Assembly (NCBI GenBank): GCA_038025085.1
Contig: CM076140.1
Span: 18,040,001 to 18,104,000 of the forward strand
DNA from: Tetragonia tetragonoides
Lineage: Eukaryota; Streptophyta; Magnoliopsida; Caryophyllales; Aizoaceae
Direction of reading: 5' to 3'
DNA: 64,000 nucleotides
The notes under the pieces are model-generated. The model searched no databases, was not told where the DNA came from, and saw only the letters and a list, made by a program, of their open reading frames with translations. Below are positions 48,957 through 61,887 of this stretch, piece after piece (position 1 is the first letter of the stretch; every line of letters starts with the position of its first letter). Both the position numbers and the translations under genes were made by a program.

Positions 48957-49737
48957 TATATACATATAACTGGGTCCTTCTTCGTGTGGTGCCGACACGT
49001 GGGATGCCACATAGGCGCGCCATGTCGTGTGGGCATGACATGTAAGCCGACACGTAAGCACAAACTTGCCATGTAGCATGACACATCATACGTCATTAAT
49101 GTCTCATCATTACTTAACTTAATTACATATTTATTAGCATATTTCTAAATTACAAAATAAAATAACTTTTGTTACGTAAGTCAAAAAATTATAAATGTGA
49201 CTCCGTTGAATTGGATTTAAAAAATGCTTCAAAACGAGATATATATGTATATGTCCTATAATAGTTGGGTTTTTTTCCATGTGGTGGTGACACGTAGGAC
49301 GTCACATAAAAGAAAATATTCGTGTGAAGATGACACGTAGATACTACATATGCTCAACTTTGTCACATAGTTTTAGTTGTGCGGTATAAAACGAGCATGT
49401 GCTATCAACTTTTAGTGCCATATACCGTTAATGCAGAATGAGTTTATTCATTATTTTCATTAATTGAATTACTTATTAAAATTAGTGTACATATATTGTT
49501 TTTATTATTTACCTAAACTTAGTCCAATCTCATTACAAATGAAGGTACATCATGAAATATCATTTTCAAGAATTAGCATGTTGCATCCTATACATAGAAA
49601 TCTTTGCAAAAGTAAAATAAGATGTATTCTACTAATAATATTATTAATTTCACATCAAATATTTTTAAGCCTTATATTATTAAATATATTCATAAACTTA
49701 TTTTACGAGCTCGGGTGAAGCACGGGGATAAAACCTA
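48957..49737 (+). repeat. Degenerate Helitron-like repeats
   Basis: Two related starts (TGGGTCCTTCTTCGTGTGGT near 48971 and TGGGTTTTTTTCCATGTGGT near 49265) are followed by similar ACACGT.GGA..TCACATA sequences. The block ends with GGTGAAGCACGGGGATAAAA near 49735, like a decayed 3' hairpin. The borders are approximate. Confidence 0.35.
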
Positions 49738-50954
49738 ATTCTTCTTATTGGTCACTTTTTATTGAAATAAATGGTCATGACTCATAATAAGTGATCTCTA
49801 CATTTTTAAATAGTGACCCATTTTTATATGAGTTGGTCTCACATAAATCTTGCTCAAATAGTATTTCGTTTTTTCAAAAAAAGGCAAGAAGAAAAAGGTC
49901 TAACCGGGATTCAAATTAGAAATAAAAGAGGAAGTTTTATGTGGTTTTTTTTAAAAAAAAAAAAATTCTATACTTTCATGAAAAGTGCGAGATCAATTTA
50001 TGAATTTATTTCATATGCGCCAACTTGACAATTATCTATAACACACTCAAGCAAATAATTATCGCTAACACCCTAACATTGTAATTTGTAACTTGTAAGT
50101 TTTAATAGCCTACACACAAAAACTTGTATAAAATAGTTTTATTGTAACTTTTGGTGAGTCGAGAATCATTTTTTAGCGAAATAATATATGGTCACTGCTT
50201 AATAAGTGACATTTACATTTCTAAATAGTTACCTATCTTATTATGATGAGTTGGGTTTCACACAAAACTTACATATCTAATTTCTTTCATTTTCGTATTT
50301 AATTTTCAAATACCACCATGGCATCACAGATCAGGTGGCTTCTACGGCTCCTCATCGTTCACCTAATATGAACGCCATAAAATGGCTGCTTAACCTCCCT
50401 ATATCGATTCACAAAGGTGTTTGGATCCTTAAGAGTTACATTCTCTAGAGTTTTGTGGAGATTTTTTTTGTGTCTATCTCTCTTCTCTAACTAACTATTT
50501 TCCAAAAATCACCCCTTCTAATTTAATGGTTCCAAAAAATCCCCCTCTAATCCAATAATAAGAGAAAGAATAACTCTACAGAAAGAACTTTAAAAGACTC
50601 ATAGATGAGCATTGTCACAATTCACCCCAAGAGAAAATTACCCCTGCTCATATATCATTTTCTGCATGGGGTCTTCCAACCACCCTATACAAGAACAAGG
50701 ACAAGACCAAAGTCGGACATCCCATCACCAGGCCATACCACGTACCCTTTCAAATTCTACTTCATTACATTAGACTTGCGTCTCTCATTCGTCTAAATTT
50801 TTGATTGAGTTGATTCAAACAATTGATATCAGACTTAAATTACCAAAAGGTATTGTGTTCGAATTCTAAAGCCCCCATTCCCTTAGTAGAATATTTTAGC
50901 ACATGATATAAGTAGGGTTGGGCATTCGTATAAGGGAAAGTTAAAGAAATATAA
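49738..50954. other. AT-rich intergenic, nothing recognised
   Basis: No conserved protein, RNA gene or clear transposon ends on either strand. Confidence 0.5.
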
Positions 50955-51298
50955 TAGGCGTGTAAACGAGCCGAGCCGATTCGAGTACCTCTGTGCTCGT
51001 ACTCGGCTCGTTTATTAATCGAGTATCAATTGTGTGCTCATGCTCGGCTTGTTTATTATCGAGCGAGTTTTGATAGAGTATGTTTACGAGTAACTCACGA
51101 GTACTTTGTGCTCTAGTTAGTTAGGTAAGGTAACCTATAATAATACTAACGAGGCAAGTATTGGAATGCTTGTACTCAACTTGTTTAATAAACGAGTATC
51201 AAATAAGTGCTTGTACTCAGCTCGTTTATTATCGAGCGAGTTTTGACCGAGTACGTTCGTGAGCAGCTCACGAGTGCTCTGCCTCGTTTACAACCCTA
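50955..51298. mobile_element. hAT MITE with exact 8-bp TSD
   Basis: Ends TAGGCGTGTAAACGAG... and ...CTCGTTTACAACCCTA are complementary. The 8-bp duplication AAATATAA is exact on both sides (50947-50954 and 51299-51306). The interior repeats ACTCGGCTCGTTTAT-like motifs. The length is 344 bp with no coding. Confidence 0.93.
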
Positions 51299-51306
51299 AA
51301 ATATAA

Positions 51307-52130
51307 CATTAGTTGGCCCATCGGTCCAACCATTCGCTAAAATTTTTGGTTGAGTTGATTCCAACAAACGAAGCAATCCTAACTGAATGAAAATGTTTAC
51401 TCTATAGATCATGACCCCATTCGCTAGCTTCCCACATCAGTTGAGTCACTCGACAATCCATAAGAGCATTGAGCTACTCACCACTAATACATCACTGCTC
51501 GCCACCCAAACATTCACATTTTAGGAGGGACATTAATTAAACTTTACAAACTTGTTTCCTCATTAATGATCATGGAAGGATGCATGATTTGGCCTCACTA
51601 TCTCGATGATTAACAGATTTTTGATAAGCAAACCATGTACCCAAAAAACTCCAGTAAAGGTGCAATCAATGACGAAGGATTCTTTCTTAAAGCCATTGTT
51701 GACATGCATGGCGGAATACTCAAAACAATAACTACTCCCATAGGCACCAATAACTACCTTACCAAGCAATTAGTTCACCTTTTACCCCATAGCTCCCTAT
51801 CATCTATCAACCAGGTTCGCCACAATCTGCAGGTTAGGATTATTCGAATTTGAAGAAGTAATACCTCTTAATGAACATGGTCTTACAGGAACCCAAGGAG
51901 ATCCTCAGAGCTTATCAAGCGTGTAGACTATCCATGTGATGTGACGTATAATAATTAGTCACTTTTTATTACACTCTACCTCCCAAACATGAAACATATC
52001 ACAGGGTATAGTGTTTAGCTTTCATCATTCGCGAACACTATTAGTTTGCCATTAGATTTTCAATTTGCAACTACAGCTAATTTTGTAAAAGTTATCCCTG
52101 CAAACTTTGATCTGCAGCTATAGCTACAGC
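51307..52130. other. Intergenic, one unassigned short open frame
   Basis: A minus-strand frame at about 51563-51769 (GKVVIGAYGSSYCFEYSAM...) could be an old gene or element fragment, but I recognise no family. No other feature is supported. Confidence 0.4.
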
Positions 52131-52613
52131 TAGACCTGGGCAACTGGGCGGGTCGGGTCAGTTCACTTATTAAATGAGCCGGGTCGGGTCGGGTCATCCA
52201 AAAATTGAGACGGGTCAAGGCGGGTCATGACTCACTTTTATAATCCGTTAGTGAAGTTATCTTTTTTAGATCGGAATTAGTGAAAGAAACTGAATGGATG
52301 CAAATTCCCTGTCATCTTTCTTTCTTGATTCACTCTCTCTCTCATCAATCATCCTCACTATAATCCTCATACTTCTTTTCCTGTCAATATGTTCTTTCTT
52401 CAATAACAAAGAGGCCTCATCTTGTCTCTCTCTCCTCTTTTAACAATTTAGGGTTTTTTTTTTCTTTCTTTGTGTTTCACTGTTGTTTTGATGATGGTGG
52501 GAAGAAGCCGAGATCAAATTAATGGCGGTTTTTTTTGGTGGTGGTAGTGGAGGCACCTGCTGGTGGTGGCGATGTTAATGGTTCTGGTGGTGGATGTTAA
52601 TGGTGGTGCTGTG

Positions 52614-53123
52614 TGTTAGGTTCCATCTACACCACCTTGTATTTTAATGCTTTTCTTTACTTTTCTTGCATTGTAATATGTCTCTAAGGCGCTTCCTGCG
52701 TGTTGACCCTTGGACATGTCTTTACGCTTTCTAGTTCCCTTGTAACATGTCTCTAAGGCGCTTCCTGCGTGTTGACCCTTGGACATGTCTTTACGCTTTC
52801 TAGTTCTTTTACTTTTAGGGGTAGATGTTGAGTATCAAAGTTATACACTCTTGATGTATACTCCTGTCAGAATGAATACACCATTTAAGACTCTTTATAG
52901 GGGAAGCAGTCCTCCATATCGATGTATTGATGTCAATGCTTGTTGTTGTTAAACTGTATTGATTACTTTCATCATCCAACTCCTCTCACTAACTCCGTCC
53001 CTCCCTCTCCCTTTCGTATCCACGGACACCACATCGACGTTCCTTGTGTACGGCTCGCACTCTTGCCGCTAGGAGACAAGAGCGCACCTCACTTTCCGCA
53101 ACAGACAAAGGCGGACCGTGACA
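52614..53123 (+). repeat. 5' LTR of the gypsy element
   Basis: 510 bp, TGTTAGGTTCCA...ACCGTGACA. It contains a 69-bp tandem duplication (ATGTCTCTAAGGCGCTTCCT at about 52678 and 52747), also present in the 3' LTR. Confidence 0.94.
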
Positions 53124-53187
53124 TTTGGTATCAAAGCTCAGCTTGAGAGAAGCTCGCTCATCAAAAAGTTGCATAGAGACGGAAGCC

Positions 53188-54105
53188 ATGGTGAACATGG
53201 AAGAACTAGAGAAAATTGTGATCGGGCAGGATGCCCGGATCGACGCACTAGAGGCCCACGTGCACGAGATGTCCTCCGCGAGCTTGAGGGGGGAGCTTGA
53301 CCATATCCATAGTCAACTCCAGTCATTGTGGGCTCAGTGCACTACGATCTCGAGTGCCGTTGCTAACGGTGGTGGTGTGTCGGAGTCGAGAAGGGTGAAG
53401 CCCCCTCAGCCTCGGACATACGGTGGAGCTAGAGACTCCAAGGAAGTAGACAACTTCGTCTTCGACCTAGAACAATACTTCCGAGTCAGTGGACTGGAAG
53501 ACGACCATAAGATCGACACCGCAGTGATGTACCTTGCGGATGATGCTAAGTTGTGGTGGCGTACGAAGTATGCCGAGATTGAGGCGAAAACTCTGGTGAT
53601 AGATACATGGGAAGCCTTTAAGAAGGAAATCAAGGATCAGTTCTACCTGGAGAACACCGAATTCATCGCTCGACGAAAGCTGAAGTTGATAAAACACACT
53701 GGGTCCATCTGAGACTATGTGAAGCAGTACTCGGCGTGCATGCTCGAGATCAAAGACATGAACGACAAAGATCGTTTGTTCAACTTCATTGATGGGTTAA
53801 AAGATTGGGCACAACGAGAGTTGAAGTGATAAAAGCTAGACACATTGTCCGCGGCCATGAGCGCGTCTAAACGGCTCATGGACTACCAGACAGGGAAGGA
53901 TCCCAACACGAAGAGGGGAACACCCCCACCTACTCCGGTAGTAAGCCGAGTAGTGGGGACTGGCTCACAGACTGGTTCGAATAGGAACAACAGACTGGTT
54001 ATGGGAACAACAGGTTTTGCAACGGGGGAAGTGATCCACGGAAGACATGGGCAGGTCCAGGCGCATCATTCAACCGTGACAACAGAACTCAATCTTCCTC
54101 CATGA
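53188..54105 (+). pseudogene. Gypsy gag, disrupted
   Basis: Starts MVNMEELEKIVIGQDARIDA with a coiled-coil-like region. The capsid-type Retrotrans_gag core shows VDNFVFDLEQYF and DDAKLWWRTKYAEI. Stops lie at 53710 (TGA), 53827 (TGA) and 53830 (TAA), and the frame shifts near 54000. The nucleocapsid knuckle (CFLCKGPHRMAEC) appears just after 54120 in the new frame. Confidence 0.85.
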
Positions 54106-57100
54106 AGAGACCGATGGCTTGCTTCCTTTGCAAGGGGCCGCATCGGATGGCAGAGTGTCCTCACAAAGGGGACTTGAGCGCACTCCAGCAGAATCTCTCT
54201 AAGATGTGTGTGGAGTCCGACAGCGCCACTGAGAATGATACCTACATAAGTGACGACATCGAAGAGGAGGATGTGCCGCAAGTGGGAGCTGTTCGCATGT
54301 TGTGTGCTCTCAGAAAGGGAACCACCCCATCAAAATCCAAATCTACCGAGCTTATGTACGTCGATCTAGCGATCAACGGGCGTAAGACATGAGCGATGGT
54401 GGACACAGGTGCGACCCATAACTTTGTGGTTGGAATCGAAGCCAAGAGATTGGGTCTGAAGATTGATCGTCAAGGGGGTAGTATGAAAGCGGTGAACTCG
54501 TAAGCCAAACCCATCCACGGGATATTCAACGGAGTGCCCGTATGGATTGGGGAGTGGAGTGGGCGACTAGGCTTCACAGTAACGCCACTCGGTGACTTCT
54601 GTCTGGTATTGGGGATAGACTTCCTTCGTGCTACGAAAGCGGCTCCCATGCCTCATCTGAGCTCGTTGTTGTTGATGGGAGAAAGCCCTTGTCTCATTAA
54701 AGCATTGGGCCCGAATATGAAGACTGAGAGTCGGAAGGGACACTTACTCTCAGCGATGCAGCTAGAGAAGGGGTTGAAGAGACAAGAAGTAACTTTCCTC
54801 GCGACCTTGTCGGACAAGGAAGAGTGCAAAGGGGAGACTACTCCACCCGAAGTGTTGGCCCTTCTCGAGGGATATGGTGACCTTATGCCAAAGGATCTAC
54901 CTCAAGTCCTCCCGCCTCGTAGGTCGGTGGACCACCAGATTGAGTTGATCCCAGGAGCGACCCTGCCAAAACGAAACCCCTACCGTATGGCACCTCCCGA
55001 GTTGGCAGAATTGAGGAAGCAATTGGATGGGCTCTTAGAAGCTGGGTTCATATGGTCGTCCAAGGCTCCCTATGGAGCCCCCGTGCTATTTCAGAAGAAA
55101 CAAGATGGAAGTCTTCGGTTGTGTATTGACTACCGGGCGCTGAACAAGGTCACGGTGAGGAATCACTACCCCATTTCGTTGGTTGCGGATTTGTTCGATC
55201 AGCTCGGGGGAGCTGTCTACTTCACGAAGTTAGACTTGAGATCGGGGTATCATCAAGTCCGGATTTCAGAGGGGGACGAGCCGAAGACTAATTGTGTCAC
55301 ACGATACAGGGCGTTTGAGTGGCTAGTGATGCCATTCGGATTGACAAATGCTCCCGCTACCTTCTGTACCCTGATGAACTATGTCTTCCACTGTTACTTG
55401 GACAAGTTCGTGGTGATCTATTTGGACGACATTGTGGTTTACAGTAAGACGATGAAAGAACACCTCGAGCACTTGGAGGTCGTGTTCCGGAAACTGAGGG
55501 AACATCACTTGTTTGTGAAGCCAGAGAAATGTTCCTTTGCTCAAGAAGAAATAAGCTTCCTTGGTCACTTTGTGGGAAAGGGAAAAATTCGCATGGACCC
55601 AAAGAAGATCTGCGCCATCGGAGAATGGCAACCTCCAAGGAACACAACAGAGCTTCGTTCATTCCTTGGCCTTGCTAATTATTATCGGCGATTCATTGCA
55701 GGGTACTCTGGCATTGTTGCTCCGCTCACATACTTACTCAAGAAGAATCAAGTTTGGGAATGGTCTGAGGACCGCCAGGGAGCGTTCGAGAATTTGAAAG
55801 CAGTTGTGACAAAGGAACTGGTATTGGCTCTTCCAGATACCACCAAACCCTTCGAGGTCGAGACAGATGCTTCAGACTTCGCCCTTGGAGGGGTACTATT
55901 GCAAGAGGGACATCGGGTCGCCTATGAGAGTAGGAAGTTGAATGGGGCCGAACGGCAGTATGCAGCTCAGGAGAAAGAGTTGTTGGCTATCGTTCACTGC
56001 TTAAGGGTGTGGAGACACTACTTGTTGGGGTCGAAGTTTCTTGTTCGCACAGACAACACGACAGCAAGTTACTTTCTAACTCAATCAAAACTGACGGGTC
56101 AGCAAGCTCGTTGGCAAGAACTGCTTGCAGAGGTTGATGTGGAGTTCATCTAACGACCTGGAGTCAGCAACAGGGTTGCGAATGCCCTCAGCCGGCGAGC
56201 TGACCTAGCTGCCCTCAAACTCGTGGGACACTTATCAACAAGCAACGTGACCACGACAGTCCGCGACCAAATAAAGCAGCACTTAGATGAGGATCCGATG
56301 GTGAAGACCATCAAACAGCTAGTCCAAGAGGGAAAGACTAGACGATTCTGGATCGAAGAGGACCTTGTCTTCACTAAGGGCCACAAAATGTTTGTTCCTA
56401 GGGCTGGGGGCCTCCGAAAGAAGCTACTTAGTGGGTGTCACGACACCCTCTGGGCGGGACATCCTGGGTGGCAAAGAACGTTGAGTTTGTTGAATCAGGG
56501 TTACTACTGGCCGCAGATGAAGGAAGACGTGATGAGTTATACTCGAACATGTCTCGTCTGCTAACAAGACAAGGTGGATCGACAAAGGCCGGGTGGCTTG
56601 TTAATCCCCCTCAAAGTTTCGACCCGGCCGTGGGAGAGTGCTTCCATAGACTTCATCAATGGGTTGCCGAAGGTGGGGCCTTTGTCGGCGATTATGGTGA
56701 TTGTTGACAGGTTCTCGAAGTATGCAACGTTCGTTCCCATGCCAAAGGCCAACGGAGGGGAGGAGACAGCAGTCCTCTTTTTCAGGCACATTGTCAAGTA
56801 CTGGGGATTGCCACGAAGCATAGTGAGTGATCGAGACCCCCGCTTCACCAGCGTGTTTTGGGGTGAATTCTTCAAGCTCCTTGGCTTGGATTTTAACATC
56901 TCTTCAGCCTACCGCCCCCAGACAGATGGGCAGACTAAGAGATTCAACTGCCTCCTTGAAGAGTATCTTCGGCACTTTGTGAGTGCCAACCAGAAAGAGT
57001 GGGTTAGGCTCTTGGATGTAGCCCAACTTTGTTTCAATGCCCAGAAGAGCTCTTCTTCTAATACAAGCCCCTTCGAGCTTGTGACGGGACAACATCCGCT

Positions 57101-57551
57101 CCTACCACACACTTTGGCCGAGTCGTTCAAAGGCCAAAGCAGGAAAGCCTATGAGTTCACACGAGAATGGAAGCAGAATACCGACATTGCTCGTGGGTAC
57201 TTGGAGAAAGCTTCCAAACACATGAAGAAATGGGCAGATTAGAAGAGAAGGCCACTTGAGTTCAAAGTGGGAGATTTAGTTATGGTGAAGATGAACCCTG
57301 AACAAATACAGTTTCTCAGAGGAAGGGACAAGTGATTGGTTCAAAAATATGAAGCCCCCATCCTCATCACAAAAAGGGTGGGAAGAGCTGCTTACAAAAT
57401 AGAGCGTCCAGCTAGGATGAAAGTACACCATGTCTTTCATGTGAGCTGCCTAAAGCCCTACCATCCAGATCTTGCAGATCCTGCTCGCAACGAGAACAAA
57501 TGCGGCAACATCAAGACGAAGCCATCGCCAGTGACAACTTCTGCAGATTGA
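54102..57551 (+). pseudogene. Gypsy pol: protease, RT, RNase H, integrase, disrupted
   Basis: All in one frame but cut by stops at 54390, 54501, 56151, 56562, 57240 and 57333. The protease shows MVDTGATHNFV near 54396. The RT holds [20 protein letters not shown] and [13 protein letters not shown], and RNase [18 protein letters not shown]. The integrase zinc finger (HDTLWAGHPGWQRTL...CLVC) and DDE core (SIDFINGLPKVG, VSDRDPRFTSVFW, RFNCLLEEYLRHF) follow. The tail VFHVSCLKPYHPD is normally followed by a chromodomain in chromoviruses; here the frame ends at 57551 without one that I can recognise. Confidence 0.92.
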
Positions 57552-57613
57552 GTCAGCCACAACTAACCTTTTGTCATGTCGACGAGGGCGTCGACAACTC
57601 TAGTGGGGGAGAA

Positions 57614-58115
57614 TGTTAGGTTCCACCTACACCACCTTGTATTTTAATGCTTTGCTTTACTTTCCTTGCATTGTAACATGTCTCTAAGGAGCTTCCTGCG
57701 TGTTGGCCCTTGGACATGTCTTTACGCTTTCTAGTTCCCTTGTAACATGTCTCTAAGGCGCTTCCTGCGTGTTGACCCTTGGACTTGTCTTTACGCTTTC
57801 TAGTTCTTTTACTTTTAGGAGTAGATGTTGAGTATGAAAGTTATGCACTCTTCATGTATACTCCTGTTAGAATGTATAAACCATTTAAAACTCTTTATGG
57901 GGGAAGCAGTCGTCCATATTGATGTCAATGCTTGTTGTTGTTAAACTGTATTGATTACTTTCATCATCCAACTCCTCTCACTAACTCCGTCCCTCCCTCT
58001 CCCTTTCGTGTCCACAGACACCACATCGACGTTCCTTGTGTACGGCTGGCACTCTTGCCGCTAGGAGACAAGAGCGCGCCTCACGTTCCGCAATAGACAA
58101 AGGCGGACCGTGACA
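57614..58115 (+). repeat. 3' LTR of the gypsy element
   Basis: 502 bp, TGTTAGGTTCCA...ACCGTGACA. It differs from the 5' LTR by about 23-24 substitutions and an 8-bp deletion. Confidence 0.94.
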
Positions 58116-58397
58116 CTGTGAGACATGCAAGTTAAACAAGGGAAAAAAAATCGGCTCGGTAGGCGACCCGTTAAGGTCCGACCCGGTTACCCGGGGGCTG
58201 GGCACAGGGGACCCGCCCGTTTGCCTAGCTCTAGCTACAGCTAGTTTTATTAGCATTTTGTAGCAATTTTTAGCAGTTTTCTACTATTTTAATTCCTTAA
58301 TTTACATTTTACAGCTACAACTACAACTAATTTTGCCAAATATAACATTAGAGAATTAGACTCACTAGCTAATAACCACCAAGTTTGTAAGTGTATA

Positions 58398-58677
58398 CTC
58401 TCTACGTTCCAAAATCTTTTTTCCATTTGATTTTTTGAGGTCAAAGTTTACAAATTTTTACCATTAATTTAAGAAAAAGTATAAAGATTTACAAAGTAAA
58501 AAAAATAAAATATGATTGTTAGATTCATTTTTAATTATATTTTCAAAATATCACATTTTGATTGTTATTTTGATTGTTATCGAATCACAATGATATATAG
58601 TCATATTGGTCAATGTGTCATCTGATCTTGGATACTGTGAAAAGCCAAATAAATAGGAAATTTTGGATGGTCGGAAG
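58398..58677. mobile_element. Degenerate Stowaway-type MITE
   Basis: Starts CTCTCTACGTTCCAAAATC and ends GGAAATTTTGGATGGTCGGAAG between TA dinucleotides (58396-58397 and 58678-58679). It also shares the GAGGTCAAAGTTTACAAA-type interior of the Stowaway copy at 32409. Confidence 0.65.
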
Positions 58678-58681
58678 TAGT

Positions 58682-59456
58682 TAGAAACACATATTAAAGG
58701 TCGGAAAATCACGAAATTAAAATCAAGGCCTACAACTCTTCTTACAATACATTTTATATAGTTATTAGAGTATAAAGTAAATCTTCCACTTGTCCGTCCT
58801 TAATTTTATAATCACCCCACCAAAACTCTCAGATAATAGATTAAATTACGAGGGAACACTTGTGTATGAGCTCGTTTTATATGAGTTTTTTTAACGGAAA
58901 ATATTGTATTATCATTAGTAAAACATATTTTTAAAATATAATATTCATTGATTAGAGAATATTACTTTTTTATTATTTGGATGCATTACTTTTCATGTAT
59001 GATGAATCGGTGATTGATATTACTTTTTTGTTTACAAGTATCACGCCTTGTGTATGAGCTCGTTTTATATGAATTTTTTTAACGAAAAATATTGTATTAC
59101 CATTAATAAAACATATTTTAAAATTTATTTTTATTTTGTTTCTCGATCTTCTTTCGTTTCTTTTCTTTTTTTTTGAAGAATTTGCTAGTAGATGAGAAGA
59201 CTACCCATTATAAGGGATATATATCATGATTTAATTTGAATGGACCTAAATCTAGATTGCGGTCAATAGCATCAGAAATGTAAAGTCGAAAGTCCAAGCC
59301 TATGGACCTTGTCACACCCCAAAAAAACAAGAAAACAAAAACTGGCAAACCCAAAATCTATAGACGACAAAAGTTGGACTATATGACTATGTTAAGTTGT
59401 TAACTACACACAAGTAACTATATATACTCAGCTTAACCCCACTCCAATTTTCTTTT
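58682..59456. other. AT-rich intergenic with a local duplication
   Basis: GTGTATGAGCTCGTTTTATATGA is repeated at about 58862 and 59049 together with the following AACG.AAAATATTGTATTA, showing a local duplication. No coding is seen. Confidence 0.5.
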
Positions 59457-59465
59457 CTTCTGTTT

Positions 59466-60630
59466 GGATTTTTTTGTTAAAAATTATCTTTGTTTTTACA
59501 TTTTTTGTCTTTTTTAAATTTGTGGGAAACTATCTTGTTCCCAATTTTTTTTGTCAAAGACTACTATTTGACAGAATTTCGTGTAACGGGGTTAATTTTT
59601 CTAGTAAAAGACCTTATTGTCCCTCATTTAAGTATGTTGACTGAACTCAAATCTAATTCCCTCTCCTTGACCATATTCTCTCTAACTTTCCCCCCTTTTT
59701 TTTTTCTTATCTCACTTTCTCTCTCCTCTTATATGCTCTCTTTCTCCGATTAAATTGAGTTATTGGAGTTGTTAGTGTTAGTTATTGTAGTTTTGAGGAA
59801 ACCTACTGGTGATAATGATACAGGTATGGCTTATGTCATGATATATTTACATATATATGGTCAAATTTTATTAGATATTTAATTTAATGGGGATTTTTGA
59901 TGAAATTTGGAGGGGTGGGGGTGGTTGGTTAGTGTTGGACAATGTGGGTTTTTTCTAGTTTATTTGAGTTATTAGAGATTACAATATGGTGTGATTGAAT
60001 TCATCTCTCTATTATCATGCTCTCACTCTCCTGCATTTCGAGGTTTGTTGTTGAAATTCACCATCATCAGTCATGCGCTATGCTGTAATTGTATGACTAG
60101 TTGATAATTTCATAGACATGCTATTATTACTGAGTATTATTGCTAGCTAGCCTAAATTGTATGTGGAAGGTTAAGATCGAATTGTGGAATATAAATGGAC
60201 AGGTCGAGTATCCAAAGGGAAAACTTGGTCTTATGTTGTAAAAACAAAAGGAGGTTATGATTTGCTAGTACTGATATTACTGCATTGCATTTGAGTGAAG
60301 TTTTTGGTCCATAAAAGATGTCGAGGAGAGAGAGAGCAGAGAAGGAGGAGAGAGAAATCGAGATAAAAGGGGAAAAGGGGGGAAAATAAAAGGGGAAAAG
60401 GTGGGGGGGGGAAAAGAGAGGGAAATGATTTTGACTCACTCAACCTACTTAAGTGAGGGGTATTATGGTATTTTATAGTCAAACTTAACCCTGTTACCCA
60501 TTTTCTGTCAAATGGTAGTCTTTGAGAAAAAAAAATTGGAAACAAGGTAGTTCCCCACAAAGTTCAGAAAGTAAGGTAGTTTTAAACAAAAAGTGATAAA
60601 ACGAAGGTAGTTTTGAAAAAAAAAAAATCC
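59466..60630. mobile_element. Second MULE with long TIRs and exact 9-bp TSD
   Basis: The exact 9-bp duplication CTTCTGTTT flanks it (59457-59465 and 60631-60639). The arms of about 210-270 bp are inverted copies starting GGATTTTTTT and sharing TCAAAGACTAC and TTTGACAGAA, then CT-rich inner parts. The ~600-bp interior is noncoding as far as I can see. It is non-autonomous. Confidence 0.88.
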
Positions 60631-60681
60631 CTTCTGTTTCTTTCTTTATGGGTTGCCAACTTACCACTTGCTTACTTTGAA

Positions 60682-60858
60682 AGGGTCTCGTTCTTTTCGT
60701 CGTCTCTATATTGTATTCCGTTTTTTCGAACCGTTCCATTCCGTATTCTATACTTTATTTTGTCTCACATTTTGTTTCATTATCCGCACTATTTCGTTCC
60801 ATTCAGTTCCACGTCGTTGCGTGCCTCACCGTCCCGCTATATTCCGTTGAAGAGAGTA
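60682..60858. mobile_element. Harbinger-type MITE, copy 3 (reverse orientation, degenerate)
   Basis: Reading the complement from the right end gives GGCCTACTCTCTTCAACGGA followed by CACCGTCCCG-like and pentamer blocks shared with the copies at 5334 and 39120. The ends are mutated and the target duplication is unclear. Confidence 0.6.
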
Positions 60859-60906
60859 GGCCCAAGGTTGTGAGGTTGGATCTCATGGTAAAAACCATGG
60901 TTCAAA

Positions 60907-61556
<650 letters not shown>

Positions 61557-61828
61557 GTACCCCTGTGGTTTGGCGAAATGCCTGTTGCACCGTATTTTAA
61601 GTTTCATGAATGTCGTACCCCTGTACTTGAAGCATAATGCTCAGCGTATACAATACAGTTCTTTTCTTTCAAATACTCCGTTAATTAGCTAGGATTAGAT
61701 TTTTCAAGACTATTTTGCCCTTCCAAGCACACAACCTTGGACAATTATCCCATTTCAATAAACAGAAAATTCATTCACTAATTATTTTTTCCATCTCTCC
61801 ATCATCGATCATCATCTTCACCACAACC

Positions 61829-61887
<59 letters not shown>

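Larger units (their letters stand above)
52614..58115 (+). mobile_element. Ty3/gypsy LTR retrotransposon, decayed, nested in the hAT element
   Basis: A 5502-bp element with the exact 5-bp duplication CTGTG (52609-52613 and 58116-58120), LTRs of 510 and 502 bp, PBS TGGTATCAAAGCT (53126-53138), and purine tract GTGGGGGAGAA before the 3' LTR. The order protease, RT, RNase H, integrase marks Ty3/gypsy. The LTRs differ at roughly 5% of sites by my hand count, so it is far older than the copia copy. The coding region has nine premature stops and at least one frameshift. It is dead as an autonomous element. Confidence 0.95.
52131..58233. mobile_element. hAT element with exact 8-bp TSD, split by a gypsy element
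   Basis: Ends TAGACCTGGGCAACTGGGCG and ...GTTTGCCTAGCTCTA pair as hAT inverted repeats, with the exact 8-bp duplication GCTACAGC (52123-52130 and 58234-58241). Without the nested Ty3/gypsy element it is about 600 bp. GGGTCGGGTCGGGTC-rich subterminal sequence is typical of this non-autonomous hAT type. No transposase is present. Confidence 0.88.

Noticed and set aside
51563..51853. Small open frames on both strands (MYPKNSSKG... and GKVVIGAYG...)
   Set aside because: No recognised family, no splice or start context, and overlapping frames on opposite strands.
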